Below are positions 6,082 through 14,498 of a stretch of DNA of 64,000 nucleotides, in pieces. The position numbers were made by a program, and so were the translations under genes. This DNA is from Betaproteobacteria bacterium (GTDB lineage: Bacteria > Pseudomonadota > Gammaproteobacteria > Burkholderiales > Usitatibacteraceae): NCBI GenBank assembly GCA_016711875.1, contig JADJSD010000003.1:434001-498000 (forward strand), read 5' to 3'. The first letter of the stretch is position 1. The number at the start of each line of letters is the position of its first letter. The notes beneath the pieces are model-generated. The model was not told the DNA's origin, made no database searches, and was given only the letters and a program-made list of their open reading frames with translations.

Positions 6082-6660
6082 TCAGGACGATGCGCCGGGA
6101 GCCTTCAACGCCGCCTTCAGGTACACCACCATCGACCACAGCGTGATGATCGCCGCCATCCAGATGAGCACGCGGCCCACGGGATTGGAGTGGAAGAGGC
6201 CGAAGAGCACGCCGTTGAAGAGCAGGAACGGGATCGCGACCAGTTGCATCACCGTCTTCAGCTTCCCGATGATGTTCACGGCGACGTTCTTGGACTGCCC
6301 GAGTTGCGCCATCCATTCGCGCAGCGCCGAGATGGTGATCTCCCGGCCGATGATGATGAGCGAGGCGAACGGGTCCACCAGCCCCTTCTCGGCCAGCACG
6401 ATGAGCGCGGCCGTCACCATGAGCTTGTCGGCCACCGGGTCGAGGAACGCGCCGAAGGACGTCGTCTGGTTCCAGCGGCGGGCGAGGTAGCCGTCCAGCC
6501 AGTCGGTGATGGCGGCCAGGATGAAGATCCACATCGAGATCACGTTGGCCTGCCGCTCGGAAAGCCAGTCCTCGGGAAAGTAGAGGACGGCCACGAACAG
6601 CGGGATCGCGACGATGCGAAGCCAGGTGAGCAGGATCGGCAGGTTGGTCGGCGCGGCCAT
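6082..6660 (-). CDS. pgsA: CDP-diacylglycerol-glycerol-3-phosphate 3-phosphatidyltransferase
   Basis: 192 aa membrane protein. It makes phosphatidylglycerophosphate from CDP-diacylglycerol and glycerol-3-phosphate, the committed step to phosphatidylglycerol and cardiolipin. The CDP-alcohol phosphotransferase signature is intact around residues 53-79: D-W-L-D-G-Y-L-A-R-R then F-G-A-F-L-D-P-V-A-D-K. Several hydrophobic segments flank it. It starts 3 bp after the uvrC stop, so it is co-transcribed with uvrC, and the tRNA operon lies downstream. Confidence 0.96.
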   Translation of the reverse strand: MAAPTNLPILLTWLRIVAIPLFVAVLYFPEDWLSERQANVISMWIFILAAITDWLDGYLARRWNQTTSFGAFLDPVADKLMVTAALIVLAEKGLVDPFASLIIIGREITISALREWMAQLGQSKNVAVNIIGKLKTVMQLVAIPFLLFNGVLFGLFHSNPVGRVLIWMAAIITLWSMVVYLKAALKAPGASS

Positions 6661-6663
6661 CGG

Positions 6664-8508
6664 CTAGTGCAATTCGTTGTAGATCCGCTGGGCCAGTGTA
6701 CGGCTGATTCCCTCCACGCGGGCGAGGTCTTCGACGCTCGCGGCCATCACGCCCTGCATGCCGCCGAAATGCGCGAGCAGCTTCTGCCGGCGCTTGGGGC
6801 CGATCGCGCCGATGTCCTCGAGCCGCGAGGCGATGCGCGCCTTGCCGCGCCGGGCACGGTGCCCGGTGATGGCGAAGCGGTGGGCCTCGTCGCGCACCTG
6901 CTGGATGAGGTGCAGGGCCGGCGAATCGGGCGGCAGGCGACGCGGCACGGCCTCACCCGGGAAGACGAGCTGCTCGAGGCCGGGCTTTCGTTCCTCGCCC
7001 TTGGCGACCCCGACCATCGCGATGTCGGCGAGCCCGAGGTCCTGCATCACCTGCCGCGCGGCCCCGAGTTGCCCGGCGCCGCCGTCGATGAGGACGAGGT
7101 CCGGCGTGCGACCCTCGCCGTCGGCGAGCTTGCGGTAGCGCACATCGAGGGCATAGCGCATGGCGCCGTAATCGTCGCCCGGCGTCACGCCCTTCACGTT
7201 GAAGCGCCGGTATTCCGAAGGTTGCATCGCGCCCTTGTCGTAGACCACGCACGAGGCCACCGTCGCCTCGCCCATGGTGTGGCTGATGTCGAAGCACTCG
7301 ATGCGCGCGACCGGCGCCTCGAGGGCGAGGAATTCGCTGAGCGCGGCCCCCCTCGCCTCCTGCGTGGCCTGGGCCGTGAGGCGCACCGCGACGGCGAGCT
7401 CGGCGTTCTTCCTCGCCATCTCGAGCCACAGCTTCGCCTCGCCCTGCGGGCGCGTGAGCACGGTGACGGAGCGCTCGGCCAGGGCCGAGAGCGTCTCGGC
7501 GAGCGTCTCCGGTTCCTCCACGGCATCGGCGATGACGCGCGCGGGCACGGGCTGTACGGCATAGTGCTGCGCGAGGAAGGCGCCGACGACGGTGGCCGCG
7601 TCGCTACCGGCCGCGTTCTGCGGGAAGAAGCTGCGGTCGCCCAGGTGCCGGCCGCCGCGCACCATGGCGAGGGTCACGCCCCAGATGCCCTCCTTTTCCA
7701 CCGCCGCCACGACATCCGCGTCACGCGCGCCCGACTTCTCGATGGCCTGGCCCGAGAGGACCTTCTGCAGCATGCGGATCTCGTCGCGGTAGCGCGCGGC
7801 GAGCTCGAAATCGAGGCCGTCGCTCGCGACCTGCATCTTCTGGGTGAGTTCGCCCACCACGTCGTCCTCGCGGCCCTCCAGGAACTTGGCCGCGTGGTCC
7901 ACGTCGCGCGCGTACTCCTCGGGCGTGATGCGCCCCACGCAAGGCGCCGTGCAGCGGTGGATCTGCGCGAGCAGGCAAGGGCGCGAGCGGTGGCTGAACA
8001 CCGAGTCGTCGCAGGTGCGCAGGCGGAAGATCTTCTGCAGGTGGCCGATGGTCTCGCGCACCGCCCAGGCGCTCGGGAAGGGGCCGAAGTAGCGGTTGGG
8101 CTTCTCCTGCACGCCGCGATAGAAGCGGATCTGCGGAAACGCGTGGCCCGTGACCAGGATGTACCCGTAGCTCTTGTCGTCGCGAAAGACGACGTTGTAG
8201 CGCGGGGCCAGCGTCTTGATGAGGTTGTTCTCGAGGAGCAGCGCCTCGGCTTCCGTGCGCGTGACCGTCGTCTCCGCGCCCGCGATCTGCGACACCATGA
8301 GCGCCGTGCGCGGGCTCGGATGGTTCTTCTGGAAGTAGGACGAGACGCGCTTCTTGAGGTCCCGCGCCTTGCCGACGTAGAGCACCTCGCCGGCGGCATT
8401 CAGGAAGCGGTAGACGCCCGGCAGGCCGGGCAGCCCGGCCAGGAACGTCTTCGGCTCGAAATCGGGGACGCTGACCTTTTCCGGTTCCGCTTCGGGGGCT
8501 CTCGTCAC
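6664..8508 (-). CDS. uvrC: Excinuclease ABC subunit C
   Basis: 614 aa, the normal length. Dual incision nuclease of nucleotide excision repair with UvrAB. N-terminal GIY-YIG domain (G-V-Y-R-F then V-L-Y-V-G-K-A), a UVR motif near 205-240, the RNase H-like C-terminal nuclease region with L-V-L-I-D-G-G-A-G-Q-L, and tandem helix-hairpin-helix at the end (I-G-A-I-G-P-K-R-R; V-E-G-I-S-R-T-L-A). The GTG start was chosen because it directly precedes the conserved part; no upstream ATG fits in the short gap after nagZ. The 32-bp gap holds an inverted repeat (AAAAGGG-N8-CCCTTTT). Confidence 0.96.
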   Translation of the reverse strand: MTRAPEAEPEKVSVPDFEPKTFLAGLPGLPGVYRFLNAAGEVLYVGKARDLKKRVSSYFQKNHPSPRTALMVSQIAGAETTVTRTEAEALLLENNLIKTLAPRYNVVFRDDKSYGYILVTGHAFPQIRFYRGVQEKPNRYFGPFPSAWAVRETIGHLQKIFRLRTCDDSVFSHRSRPCLLAQIHRCTAPCVGRITPEEYARDVDHAAKFLEGREDDVVGELTQKMQVASDGLDFELAARYRDEIRMLQKVLSGQAIEKSGARDADVVAAVEKEGIWGVTLAMVRGGRHLGDRSFFPQNAAGSDAATVVGAFLAQHYAVQPVPARVIADAVEEPETLAETLSALAERSVTVLTRPQGEAKLWLEMARKNAELAVAVRLTAQATQEARGAALSEFLALEAPVARIECFDISHTMGEATVASCVVYDKGAMQPSEYRRFNVKGVTPGDDYGAMRYALDVRYRKLADGEGRTPDLVLIDGGAGQLGAARQVMQDLGLADIAMVGVAKGEERKPGLEQLVFPGEAVPRRLPPDSPALHLIQQVRDEAHRFAITGHRARRGKARIASRLEDIGAIGPKRRQKLLAHFGGMQGVMAASVEDLARVEGISRTLAQRIYNELH

Positions 8509-8540
8509 GGCCGCTTGGAAAAGGGAAGCGTCCCCTTTTC

Positions 8541-9566
8541 CTACTCCTTGCGGATCCGGGCAAGACTCTCGGTGGCCGCGAGGTAGGCCTCGCTCGCCTC
8601 GAGCGCCGCGGGCGTCGCCGCCCGGCCCCGCATGCGTTCCAGCCGCCTCGCGAGATCGGCATCCGCCGGCCGGCGCGCCAGGCCATCGAGCACCGTGTCC
8701 TGCGCACGCGGGTCGTTGCACACGAGCACCATGTCGCAACCCGCGCCCAGGGCCGCGTTCGCGCGCGCCACCATGCCGCCGGCGGCGCTCGCGCCTTCCA
8801 TCGACAGGTCGTCGGAGAAGATGAGGCCGTCGAAGCCGAGCTTGTCTCGCAGCACCTTCCGCAGCCACACGCCCGAGAATCCTGCCGGCTTCCCATCGAC
8901 CTTCGGGTAGATGACGTGCGCCGGCATCACCCCGCCCATCCCGGCGCGCGCGAGGCGCCGGAAAGGCACGAGATCCTGCGCGGCGATCTCGGCCATCGTG
9001 CGTTCGTCCACGGGAATCGCGAGGTGGGAATCGGCCTTCACCCAGCCGTGCCCCGGAAAGTGCTTGCCGACGCTCGCCATGCCGGCCTGCGCGAGCCCGG
9101 ACTGCAGGGCCTCGGCCAACGTCGCGATGCGCGCCGGATCGCGATGGAAGGCGCGGTCGCCGATGACGCCGGACTCGCCGTAATCCACGTCGAGCACGGG
9201 CGCGAAGGTGAGGTCGATGCCGTGGGCCTGCAGCTCGCATCCGATGACATGGCCGCAGGCACGCGCGGCGGCGATGCCTTCGGCCGGGTCGCGGTCGTAG
9301 AGGCGTCCGAGCTCGCGCATCGGGGGAATGGCCGTGAAAGCGTGCCGGAAGCGCTGCACCCGGCCGCCCTCGTGGTCGACGGCGATGAGGAGGCCGGGCT
9401 TCCTCAGGTCCCGGATGGACTGGCACAGCCGCACGAGCTGCAGCGGGGTGGCGTAGTTCCGGGCAAAGAGGATGACGCCGCCCACCTGCGGGTGCAGCAG
9501 GCGCTCCTTGTCTTCAGCCGCGAGCTCCAGGCCCGCGACATCGACCATGACCGGTCCGGGTTTCAT
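8541..9566 (-). CDS. nagZ: Beta-N-acetylhexosaminidase
   Basis: 341 aa cytoplasmic glycoside hydrolase family 3 enzyme that removes N-acetylglucosamine from anhydromuropeptides during peptidoglycan recycling. It shows the GH3 NagZ motif K-H-F-P-G-H-G (about 168-174) and the mobile catalytic loop with D-D-L-S-M-E-G-A. The gene lies between acpS and uvrC in one minus-strand run, a common betaproteobacterial order. Confidence 0.95.
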   Translation of the reverse strand: MKPGPVMVDVAGLELAAEDKERLLHPQVGGVILFARNYATPLQLVRLCQSIRDLRKPGLLIAVDHEGGRVQRFRHAFTAIPPMRELGRLYDRDPAEGIAAARACGHVIGCELQAHGIDLTFAPVLDVDYGESGVIGDRAFHRDPARIATLAEALQSGLAQAGMASVGKHFPGHGWVKADSHLAIPVDERTMAEIAAQDLVPFRRLARAGMGGVMPAHVIYPKVDGKPAGFSGVWLRKVLRDKLGFDGLIFSDDLSMEGASAAGGMVARANAALGAGCDMVLVCNDPRAQDTVLDGLARRPADADLARRLERMRGRAATPAALEASEAYLAATESLARIRKE

Positions 9567-9572
9567 GTCGGG

Positions 9573-9956
9573 CTAACCTTCGAGGATCACGAACGCGACG
9601 GCCACGCCGGCGTCGTCCGTGAGGGAAACATGGGAATGCGTGACCCCCATCGAAGCGAGGTGCGCGGCCATGTCCTCGCGCGGGACGAGGACGGGCTTGC
9701 CGCGGGGGTCGCGGCCGACGGCGATGCTGTGCCACACGAAGGGCGCGTGGATGCCGGTTCCGATCGCCTTCGAGAAGGCCTCCTTGGCGGCGAAGCGCTT
9801 GGCGATGTGTCCGGCCCGCGCCCGCGGCGCCGTGCGCTCGAAGCGATCGCGCTCACCGTCGGTGAGGATGCGCCGCACGAAGCGATCGCCGAAGCGCTCG
9901 AGCGCCCGTTCGAAGCGCGAGATCTGCGCGACGTCGGTGCCGATGCCGCGGATCAT
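9573..9956 (-). CDS. acpS: Holo-[acyl-carrier-protein] synthase
   Basis: 127 aa. Transfers 4'-phosphopantetheine from CoA to acyl carrier protein. Both magnesium-binding signatures are present: G-I-G-T-D-V-A-Q-I-S-R-F-E at the N-terminus and F-A-A-K-E-A-F-S-K-A-I-G around residues 58-69. The ATG overlaps the pdxJ stop by 4 bp (ATGA), so translation is probably coupled. Confidence 0.96.
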   Translation of the reverse strand: MIRGIGTDVAQISRFERALERFGDRFVRRILTDGERDRFERTAPRARAGHIAKRFAAKEAFSKAIGTGIHAPFVWHSIAVGRDPRGKPVLVPREDMAAHLASMGVTHSHVSLTDDAGVAVAFVILEG

Positions 9957-10726
9957 CGCGCGGCAGCCTTCGCGAGGGCGTGGGCCTGCGCCGCGCTCAT
10001 GAGGGATTTCATCTCGCGCACGGCTTCGCGCATGCCGACGAACACCGCGCGGCTCACGATGGCGTGCCCGATGTGCAGCTCGCGCACGCCCGCGAGGGCC
10101 GCCACGGGCTCCACGTTGAAGTAGTTGAGCGCGTGGCCCGCGTTGAACCGCATGCCCGCGGCGATGATCGCTTCGCCCGCGAGGCGGATCTTCCCGATCT
10201 CCGCCACCACGGGCGCGCTTTCGGCGTCGCGCCCCTTCACGTGGAAGGCGTGCGCGTAGGGCCCCGTGTGGATCTCGCAGACGCGCGCGCCCACGCGCGC
10301 CGCCGCCGCGACCTGCGCGGGATCCGGATCGATGAAGACGCTGGTCACGATGCCCGCGGCGGCCAGTTTCGCGATCACCTCGCGCACGCGCTTTTCCTGC
10401 CCGACGATGTCCAGGCCCCCTTCCGTCGTGACTTCCTGGCGTCCCTCGGGCACGAGCATGGCCATCTCGGGCTTCACGCGCACGGCGATGGCGACCATCT
10501 CGTCGGTGGCGGCCATCTCGAGGTTGAGCTTGATGTGCGTGAGCTCGCGCAGGCGGCGGACGTCCTCGTCCTGGATGTGGCGGCGGTCCTCGCGCAGGTG
10601 CACGGTGATGCCGTCCGCGCCGCCCAGGTGCGCCTCGACGGCGGCCCACACCGGGTCCGGCTCGTAGGTGCGCCTCGCCTGGCGGACGGTGGCGATGTGG
10701 TCGATGTTGACGCCGAGCTCGATCAT
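9953..10726 (-). CDS. pdxJ: Pyridoxine 5'-phosphate synthase
   Basis: 257 aa TIM-barrel enzyme that condenses 1-deoxyxylulose-5-phosphate with 3-amino-2-oxopropyl phosphate to pyridoxine 5'-phosphate. Signature G-V-N-I-D-H-I-A-T-V-R-Q-A-R at the start, H-L-R-E-D-R-R-H-I near 45-53, and E-I-H-T-G-P-Y-A further on. It overlaps recO and acpS by 4 bp each, within the conserved era-recO-pdxJ-acpS string. Confidence 0.96.
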   Translation of the reverse strand: MIELGVNIDHIATVRQARRTYEPDPVWAAVEAHLGGADGITVHLREDRRHIQDEDVRRLRELTHIKLNLEMAATDEMVAIAVRVKPEMAMLVPEGRQEVTTEGGLDIVGQEKRVREVIAKLAAAGIVTSVFIDPDPAQVAAAARVGARVCEIHTGPYAHAFHVKGRDAESAPVVAEIGKIRLAGEAIIAAGMRFNAGHALNYFNVEPVAALAGVRELHIGHAIVSRAVFVGMREAVREMKSLMSAAQAHALAKAAAR

Positions 10727-11520
10727 GCCGCGTCCTCGAGGCGTTGGAGGTCCCGCACCAGGGCGCGCGTGGCGAGCTCCTGGCCGTTCAGGCAATGGTG
10801 GATGAGCATTCGCATGAGGGTCTTGGCCTGCGCCGCGGTGCGCGGATCGTCGAAGAGGCCCCGGTCGAGGTGCTGCAGCGTGAGGCCGGACAATCTTACT
10901 GCATCGGCCCGCTCGAGAGCGTCTTCGGCGATCACCGGCCCGCGCTCGAGGACATAGAGGTAGGCGCGGGACGGATCGACCGCGTCGCCTCCGGCGTCGC
11001 GCTGCAGCTCGACCGCGAAGCCGAGTTCGCGCAGGAGCGAAAGCTCGAAGCGGCGCAGCACCGGTTCCACGACGCGCGGCTCCGACAGGCCCGGCTCGGC
11101 CGCGACGAGCCCCGGCACGCCCACCGACCTTCTCGCGATGGCCCTGAGCGCGCCGATCGCCTCGTCGTAAGCCGCCCAGAGCGACTCGTGGGGATCGTCC
11201 CGGTGGGTGAGCTTGAGGAGCAGCTCGTTCAGGTAGAACGCCGACATGAGCGCCGCGCCGAGCAACGGCAGGGCGGGCCCGGAGGGCTCGGCCACCTTGA
11301 GGGTCTTCACCTCGCCGCGCCCGAACCACGTCACCGAAAGCGGCTGGAACGGGACCAGGATGCCGCGGTTCGCGCTCTTGGGCCGGCGGGCGCCCTTCGC
11401 CACCGCGGCGAACCGGCCGTGATGTTCCGTCCAGAGCTGCAGGATCAGGCTCGTTTCGCGGTACGGGTAGGCGTGCAGGACGTAGCCGCGATCCGGACCG
11501 CTCCCGGCCGATGCGCTCAA
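10723..11520 (-). CDS. recO: DNA repair protein RecO
   Basis: 265 aa from the TTG that overlaps the era stop; a GTG at 11532 in the same frame is the alternative. N-terminal OB fold with Y-V-L-H-A-Y-P-Y-R-E-T-S-L-I-L and K-G-A-R-R-P-K-S, then the helical C-terminal domain. RecO loads RecA on SSB-coated single-stranded DNA with RecR. It ends in a 4-bp overlap with pdxJ. Confidence 0.92.
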   Translation of the reverse strand: MSASAGSGPDRGYVLHAYPYRETSLILQLWTEHHGRFAAVAKGARRPKSANRGILVPFQPLSVTWFGRGEVKTLKVAEPSGPALPLLGAALMSAFYLNELLLKLTHRDDPHESLWAAYDEAIGALRAIARRSVGVPGLVAAEPGLSEPRVVEPVLRRFELSLLRELGFAVELQRDAGGDAVDPSRAYLYVLERGPVIAEDALERADAVRLSGLTLQHLDRGLFDDPRTAAQAKTLMRMLIHHCLNGQELATRALVRDLQRLEDAA

Positions 11521-12407
11521 CCGTGGCCCCACTCGCGCACGATGGCCTCGTTGTCCGCCCAGCCGCTCTTCACCTTGACCCACAGCTCGAGGAACACCTT
11601 GGAGCCGAAGAGATCCTGCATACCCAGACGCGCCTCGGTGCCGATTCGCTTGAGCGTCGCGCCCTTCTCGCCGATCACGATCGACTTGTGCCCCTCGCGG
11701 TCGACGAAGATCGTCGCCTGGATGCGGCGCAGGTCGCCGTCCATCTCGAACGTGTCGATCACGACGGCGGAGGTGTACGGCAATTCGTCGCCGAGCAGGC
11801 GGAAGAGCTTCTCGCGCACGAGCTCGGCGGCGAGGAAGCGCTCGGAGCGGTCCGTGATGTCGTCGGGACCGTACATCGGCTCGGCCTGCGGCAGGAGCTT
11901 CGCCACCTCGGCCGCGAGCGCGTCGACCTGCGTGCCCTTCTCCGCGCTCACCGGCACGAGGGCGGCGAAGTCGCGCTTCGCCGCGCAGGCGGCGAGCAGC
12001 TGCGCGAGCTTCGCGCGGTCCTTCACGCGGTCGACCTTGTTCAGCGCGAGCACCACCGGCACGCCGGCCGGCAGCAACGCGAGCAGCAGGTCGTCGCGCT
12101 CGTCCCAGTCCCAGGCCTCGACGACCAGCACGATCGCGTCCACGGACGCGAGCGTGCCCGTCACCGACTTGTTCATGGCGCGGTTCAGCGCGTTGTTGAA
12201 TCGCTTCTGGAACCCCGGCGTATCGACGAACACGAGTTGCGCCTGCGGGTCGTTGCGGATGCCCAGGATGCGGTGGCGCGTCGTCTGCGCCTTGCGGGAC
12301 GTGATCGACACGTGCGCGCCCACCAGCCGGTTGAGCAGCGTCGACTTGCCCACGTTGGGCCGGCCGACGATGGCCACGGTGCCGGCGCGGCCGGCGGATT
12401 CGCTCAC
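11517..12407 (-). CDS. era: GTPase Era
   Basis: 296 aa. Ribosome assembly GTPase that binds 16S rRNA near the 3' end. G1 G-R-P-N-V-G-K-S-T, G3 D-T-P-G, G4 N-K-V-D and G5 V-S-A-E-K are all intact, and the C-terminal KH domain contains V-I-G-E-K-G-A. GTG start overlapping the rnc stop (GTGA), the usual rnc-era coupling. Confidence 0.96.
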   Translation of the reverse strand: MSESAGRAGTVAIVGRPNVGKSTLLNRLVGAHVSITSRKAQTTRHRILGIRNDPQAQLVFVDTPGFQKRFNNALNRAMNKSVTGTLASVDAIVLVVEAWDWDERDDLLLALLPAGVPVVLALNKVDRVKDRAKLAQLLAACAAKRDFAALVPVSAEKGTQVDALAAEVAKLLPQAEPMYGPDDITDRSERFLAAELVREKLFRLLGDELPYTSAVVIDTFEMDGDLRRIQATIFVDREGHKSIVIGEKGATLKRIGTEARLGMQDLFGSKVFLELWVKVKSGWADNEAIVREWGHG

Positions 12408-13108
12408 GGGCGGGCTCCCTTCGCCTCGAGTGCGGCGAGCGCGGCCCGCGCGGCCTGCTGCTCCGCCGCCCGGCGGCTCGTCCCCTCGCCCGTCTGCACG
12501 ATGGCGAACTCGTCCACGCGGCACTCCACCCGGAAGGTCTGCTGGTGCGCTTCGCCTCCGACGAGCAGCACCGTATAGCGCGGCAGCGGCAGCCGGCGGC
12601 CCTGGAGCATTTCCTGCAGGGCCGTCTTGGGATCCTTGCCCGGCGGGGATGTCCCCGCCGATTCGAGTCGCGGCGCGAAGAGCCGCTCGATCAGCGATCG
12701 CACGGCCGCGAAGCCGGCATCGAGGTAGACCGCGCCCAGGATGGCCTCGAAGGCGTCGGCCAGGATGGAGGGGCGCCGGAAACCGCCGCTCTTCAGCTCG
12801 CCCTCTCCCAGGCGCAGCACTTCGCCCAGTTCGAGCGACTGCGCCACCTCGAAGAGCGAGGCCTGGTTCACCAGCGTCGCGCGCAGGCGCGACAGGTCGC
12901 CTTCGGGCATGTCGGGGTAGCGCTCGTAGAGAAGGATGGCGATGACGCAGCCCAGCAGGCTGTCGCCCAGGAACTCGAGCCGTTCGTTGTGGCCCGAGGC
13001 GTAGCTGCGGTGGGTGAGCGCGCGTTCCAGAAGCGCCGGATCGGCGAAATCGTGCCCGAGGCGGCGCCTGAGGGGCGCGAGATCGCTCGTGACCGCGCGC
13101 TTGGACAC
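12404..13108 (-). CDS. rnc: Ribonuclease III
   Basis: 234 aa. Endonuclease for double-stranded RNA, processing rRNA precursors. Family signature E-R-L-E-F-L-G-D-S at about 43-51, the second acidic motif D-A-F-E-A-I-L-G, and a dsRNA-binding domain from about 160 to the end. It precedes era by a GTGA overlap and follows the DUF4845 gene by 16 bp. Confidence 0.96.
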   Translation of the reverse strand: MSKRAVTSDLAPLRRRLGHDFADPALLERALTHRSYASGHNERLEFLGDSLLGCVIAILLYERYPDMPEGDLSRLRATLVNQASLFEVAQSLELGEVLRLGEGELKSGGFRRPSILADAFEAILGAVYLDAGFAAVRSLIERLFAPRLESAGTSPPGKDPKTALQEMLQGRRLPLPRYTVLLVGGEAHQQTFRVECRVDEFAIVQTGEGTSRRAAEQQAARAALAALEAKGARP

Positions 13109-13124
13109 GGGGCGGGCGGGCGCC

Positions 13125-13480
13125 CTACTTCGCGGTGGACACCGTGAAGTCGAGGCACGCGCTGAAGTTGGCGATGATCGGCACCTTCACGGACCAGGCG
13201 GCGGTGACGACCACCTCGCCGCCGTCCTTGGTGATCTCCAGGTCGTTGGGCGCGACGGCCTGCACGTTCTCGATCACGTTGCGGCGGGCGAAGGAATTGC
13301 GGATCTCGGTGACGCTGCCCTTGGTGTCGCCCTGCGCTTCCATGGTCTTCAGGATCTTCTGGACGGCGAAGTACTCGATGTAGGCGGGCGTGAGCTTCGC
13401 GGCGAAAAGGCCGAGCAGGGCGAGCAGGATCATCCCGCGAGGGCGTTGGTGAGCGTGATGCCGCGCTGCCTGGAAATCAT
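13125..13480 (-). CDS. DUF4845 membrane-anchored protein with apparent N-terminal frameshift
   Basis: The reading frame from 13433 encodes 102 aa (M-I-L-L-A-L-L-G-L-F then T-P-A-Y-I-E-Y-F), the DUF4845 body found between lepB and rnc in Betaproteobacteria. The better start is the ATG at 13480 behind a GGGAGG site, which gives M-I-S-R-Q-R-G-I-T-L-T-N-A-L-A-G and then stops at a TGA overlapping the ATG at 13433. One missing base in the G-run at the junction would join both parts into a normal prepilin-like N-terminal anchor. Either a real frameshift, coupled translation, or a base-calling error. Function unknown. Confidence 0.75.
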
Positions 13481-13523
13481 GAAGCCTCCCGCTTCGGGTT
13501 TCGCCGGCCGACCCGCGGCCGGG

Positions 13524-14498
13524 CTATTCGATGCCGTTGCCGATCCGCTTGAAATCCCCGAAGTTCATCCAGACGAGGAAGGCGCGGCCCTTGATGTGGT
13601 CATCCGGGACGAAACCCCAGTACCGGCTGTCGGCGCTCTGGTCCCGGTTGTCGCCCATCATGAAATAGTGGCCGGGCGGAACGGTGCAGGTGAAACCGTC
13701 GTCATTGTATTCGCAATTGTCGCGGTGCGGAAACTGGCGGACCTGCGCCAGGTTGAGCGGCGGCTCGGAGGGGATCACCAGGAACTGGTGTGCCTTCGCG
13801 CCCAGCTTCTCGCTGAATTGCGGCAGGCGCAGGAAGTTGAGTTCCGCGTCCGTGTAGTGCCCCGCCGGCTCCACCGGCACCTGCTTGTCGTTCACCACCA
13901 GGAGCTTGCCGCGGTACTGCACCTTGTCGCCCGGAATGCCCACGACGCGCTTGATGTAATCGACGCTCGGGTCGAGCGGGTAGCGGAACACCACCACGTC
14001 GCCGCGCTTCACCTCCCCGATCTCGACCACCTTGCGGTTGGCGACCGGCAACCGGATGCCGTAGGTGTACTTGTTCACGAGGATGAAGTCGCCCACCAGG
14101 AGCGTGGGCTTCATCGACCCCGAGGGGATCTTGAAGGGCTCCACCCAGAACGAGCGGATGAGGAACACCACCACGATCACCGGGAAGAACGCCCGCGCCA
14201 TGTCGACCACCACGGGCTCGGCTTCCTGCGCGGTGCGCTTCGGGGCGAAGACCCGCCGGTCCACGAGCCAGATGACGCCCGTCGCGATCGCGGCGATGAG
14301 CAGGACCGCGGCGAAGTCCGTGAACTTGAGGAGCATGCCCATGATCGCCACGAAGAGCACCGGCCAGGCGATCTCGAGGATGCCCTTCACGCCCTCGGAA
14401 CGCGGTCCCTTGCGCACCACGGCATCCCAGCCGATCACGAGGGCGCTGGCGCCGCCGGCCACGAGCGCGATGAGTTCCCAGTTGAGTCCGCCGCCCAT
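13524..14498 (-). CDS. lepB: Signal peptidase I
   Basis: 324 aa. Cleaves signal peptides of exported proteins at the periplasmic face of the inner membrane. Membrane segments near 41-59, 63-80 and 100-117 precede the catalytic domain. Catalytic Ser128 lies in P-S-G-S-M-K-P-T and Lys183 in Y-I-K-R-V-V-G-I-P-G-D, and the C-terminal M-G-D-N-R-D-Q-S-x-D-S-R motif is intact. It starts directly after the lepA stop with no gap. Confidence 0.96.
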   Translation of the reverse strand: MGGGLNWELIALVAGGASALVIGWDAVVRKGPRSEGVKGILEIAWPVLFVAIMGMLLKFTDFAAVLLIAAIATGVIWLVDRRVFAPKRTAQEAEPVVVDMARAFFPVIVVVFLIRSFWVEPFKIPSGSMKPTLLVGDFILVNKYTYGIRLPVANRKVVEIGEVKRGDVVVFRYPLDPSVDYIKRVVGIPGDKVQYRGKLLVVNDKQVPVEPAGHYTDAELNFLRLPQFSEKLGAKAHQFLVIPSEPPLNLAQVRQFPHRDNCEYNDDGFTCTVPPGHYFMMGDNRDQSADSRYWGFVPDDHIKGRAFLVWMNFGDFKRIGNGIE

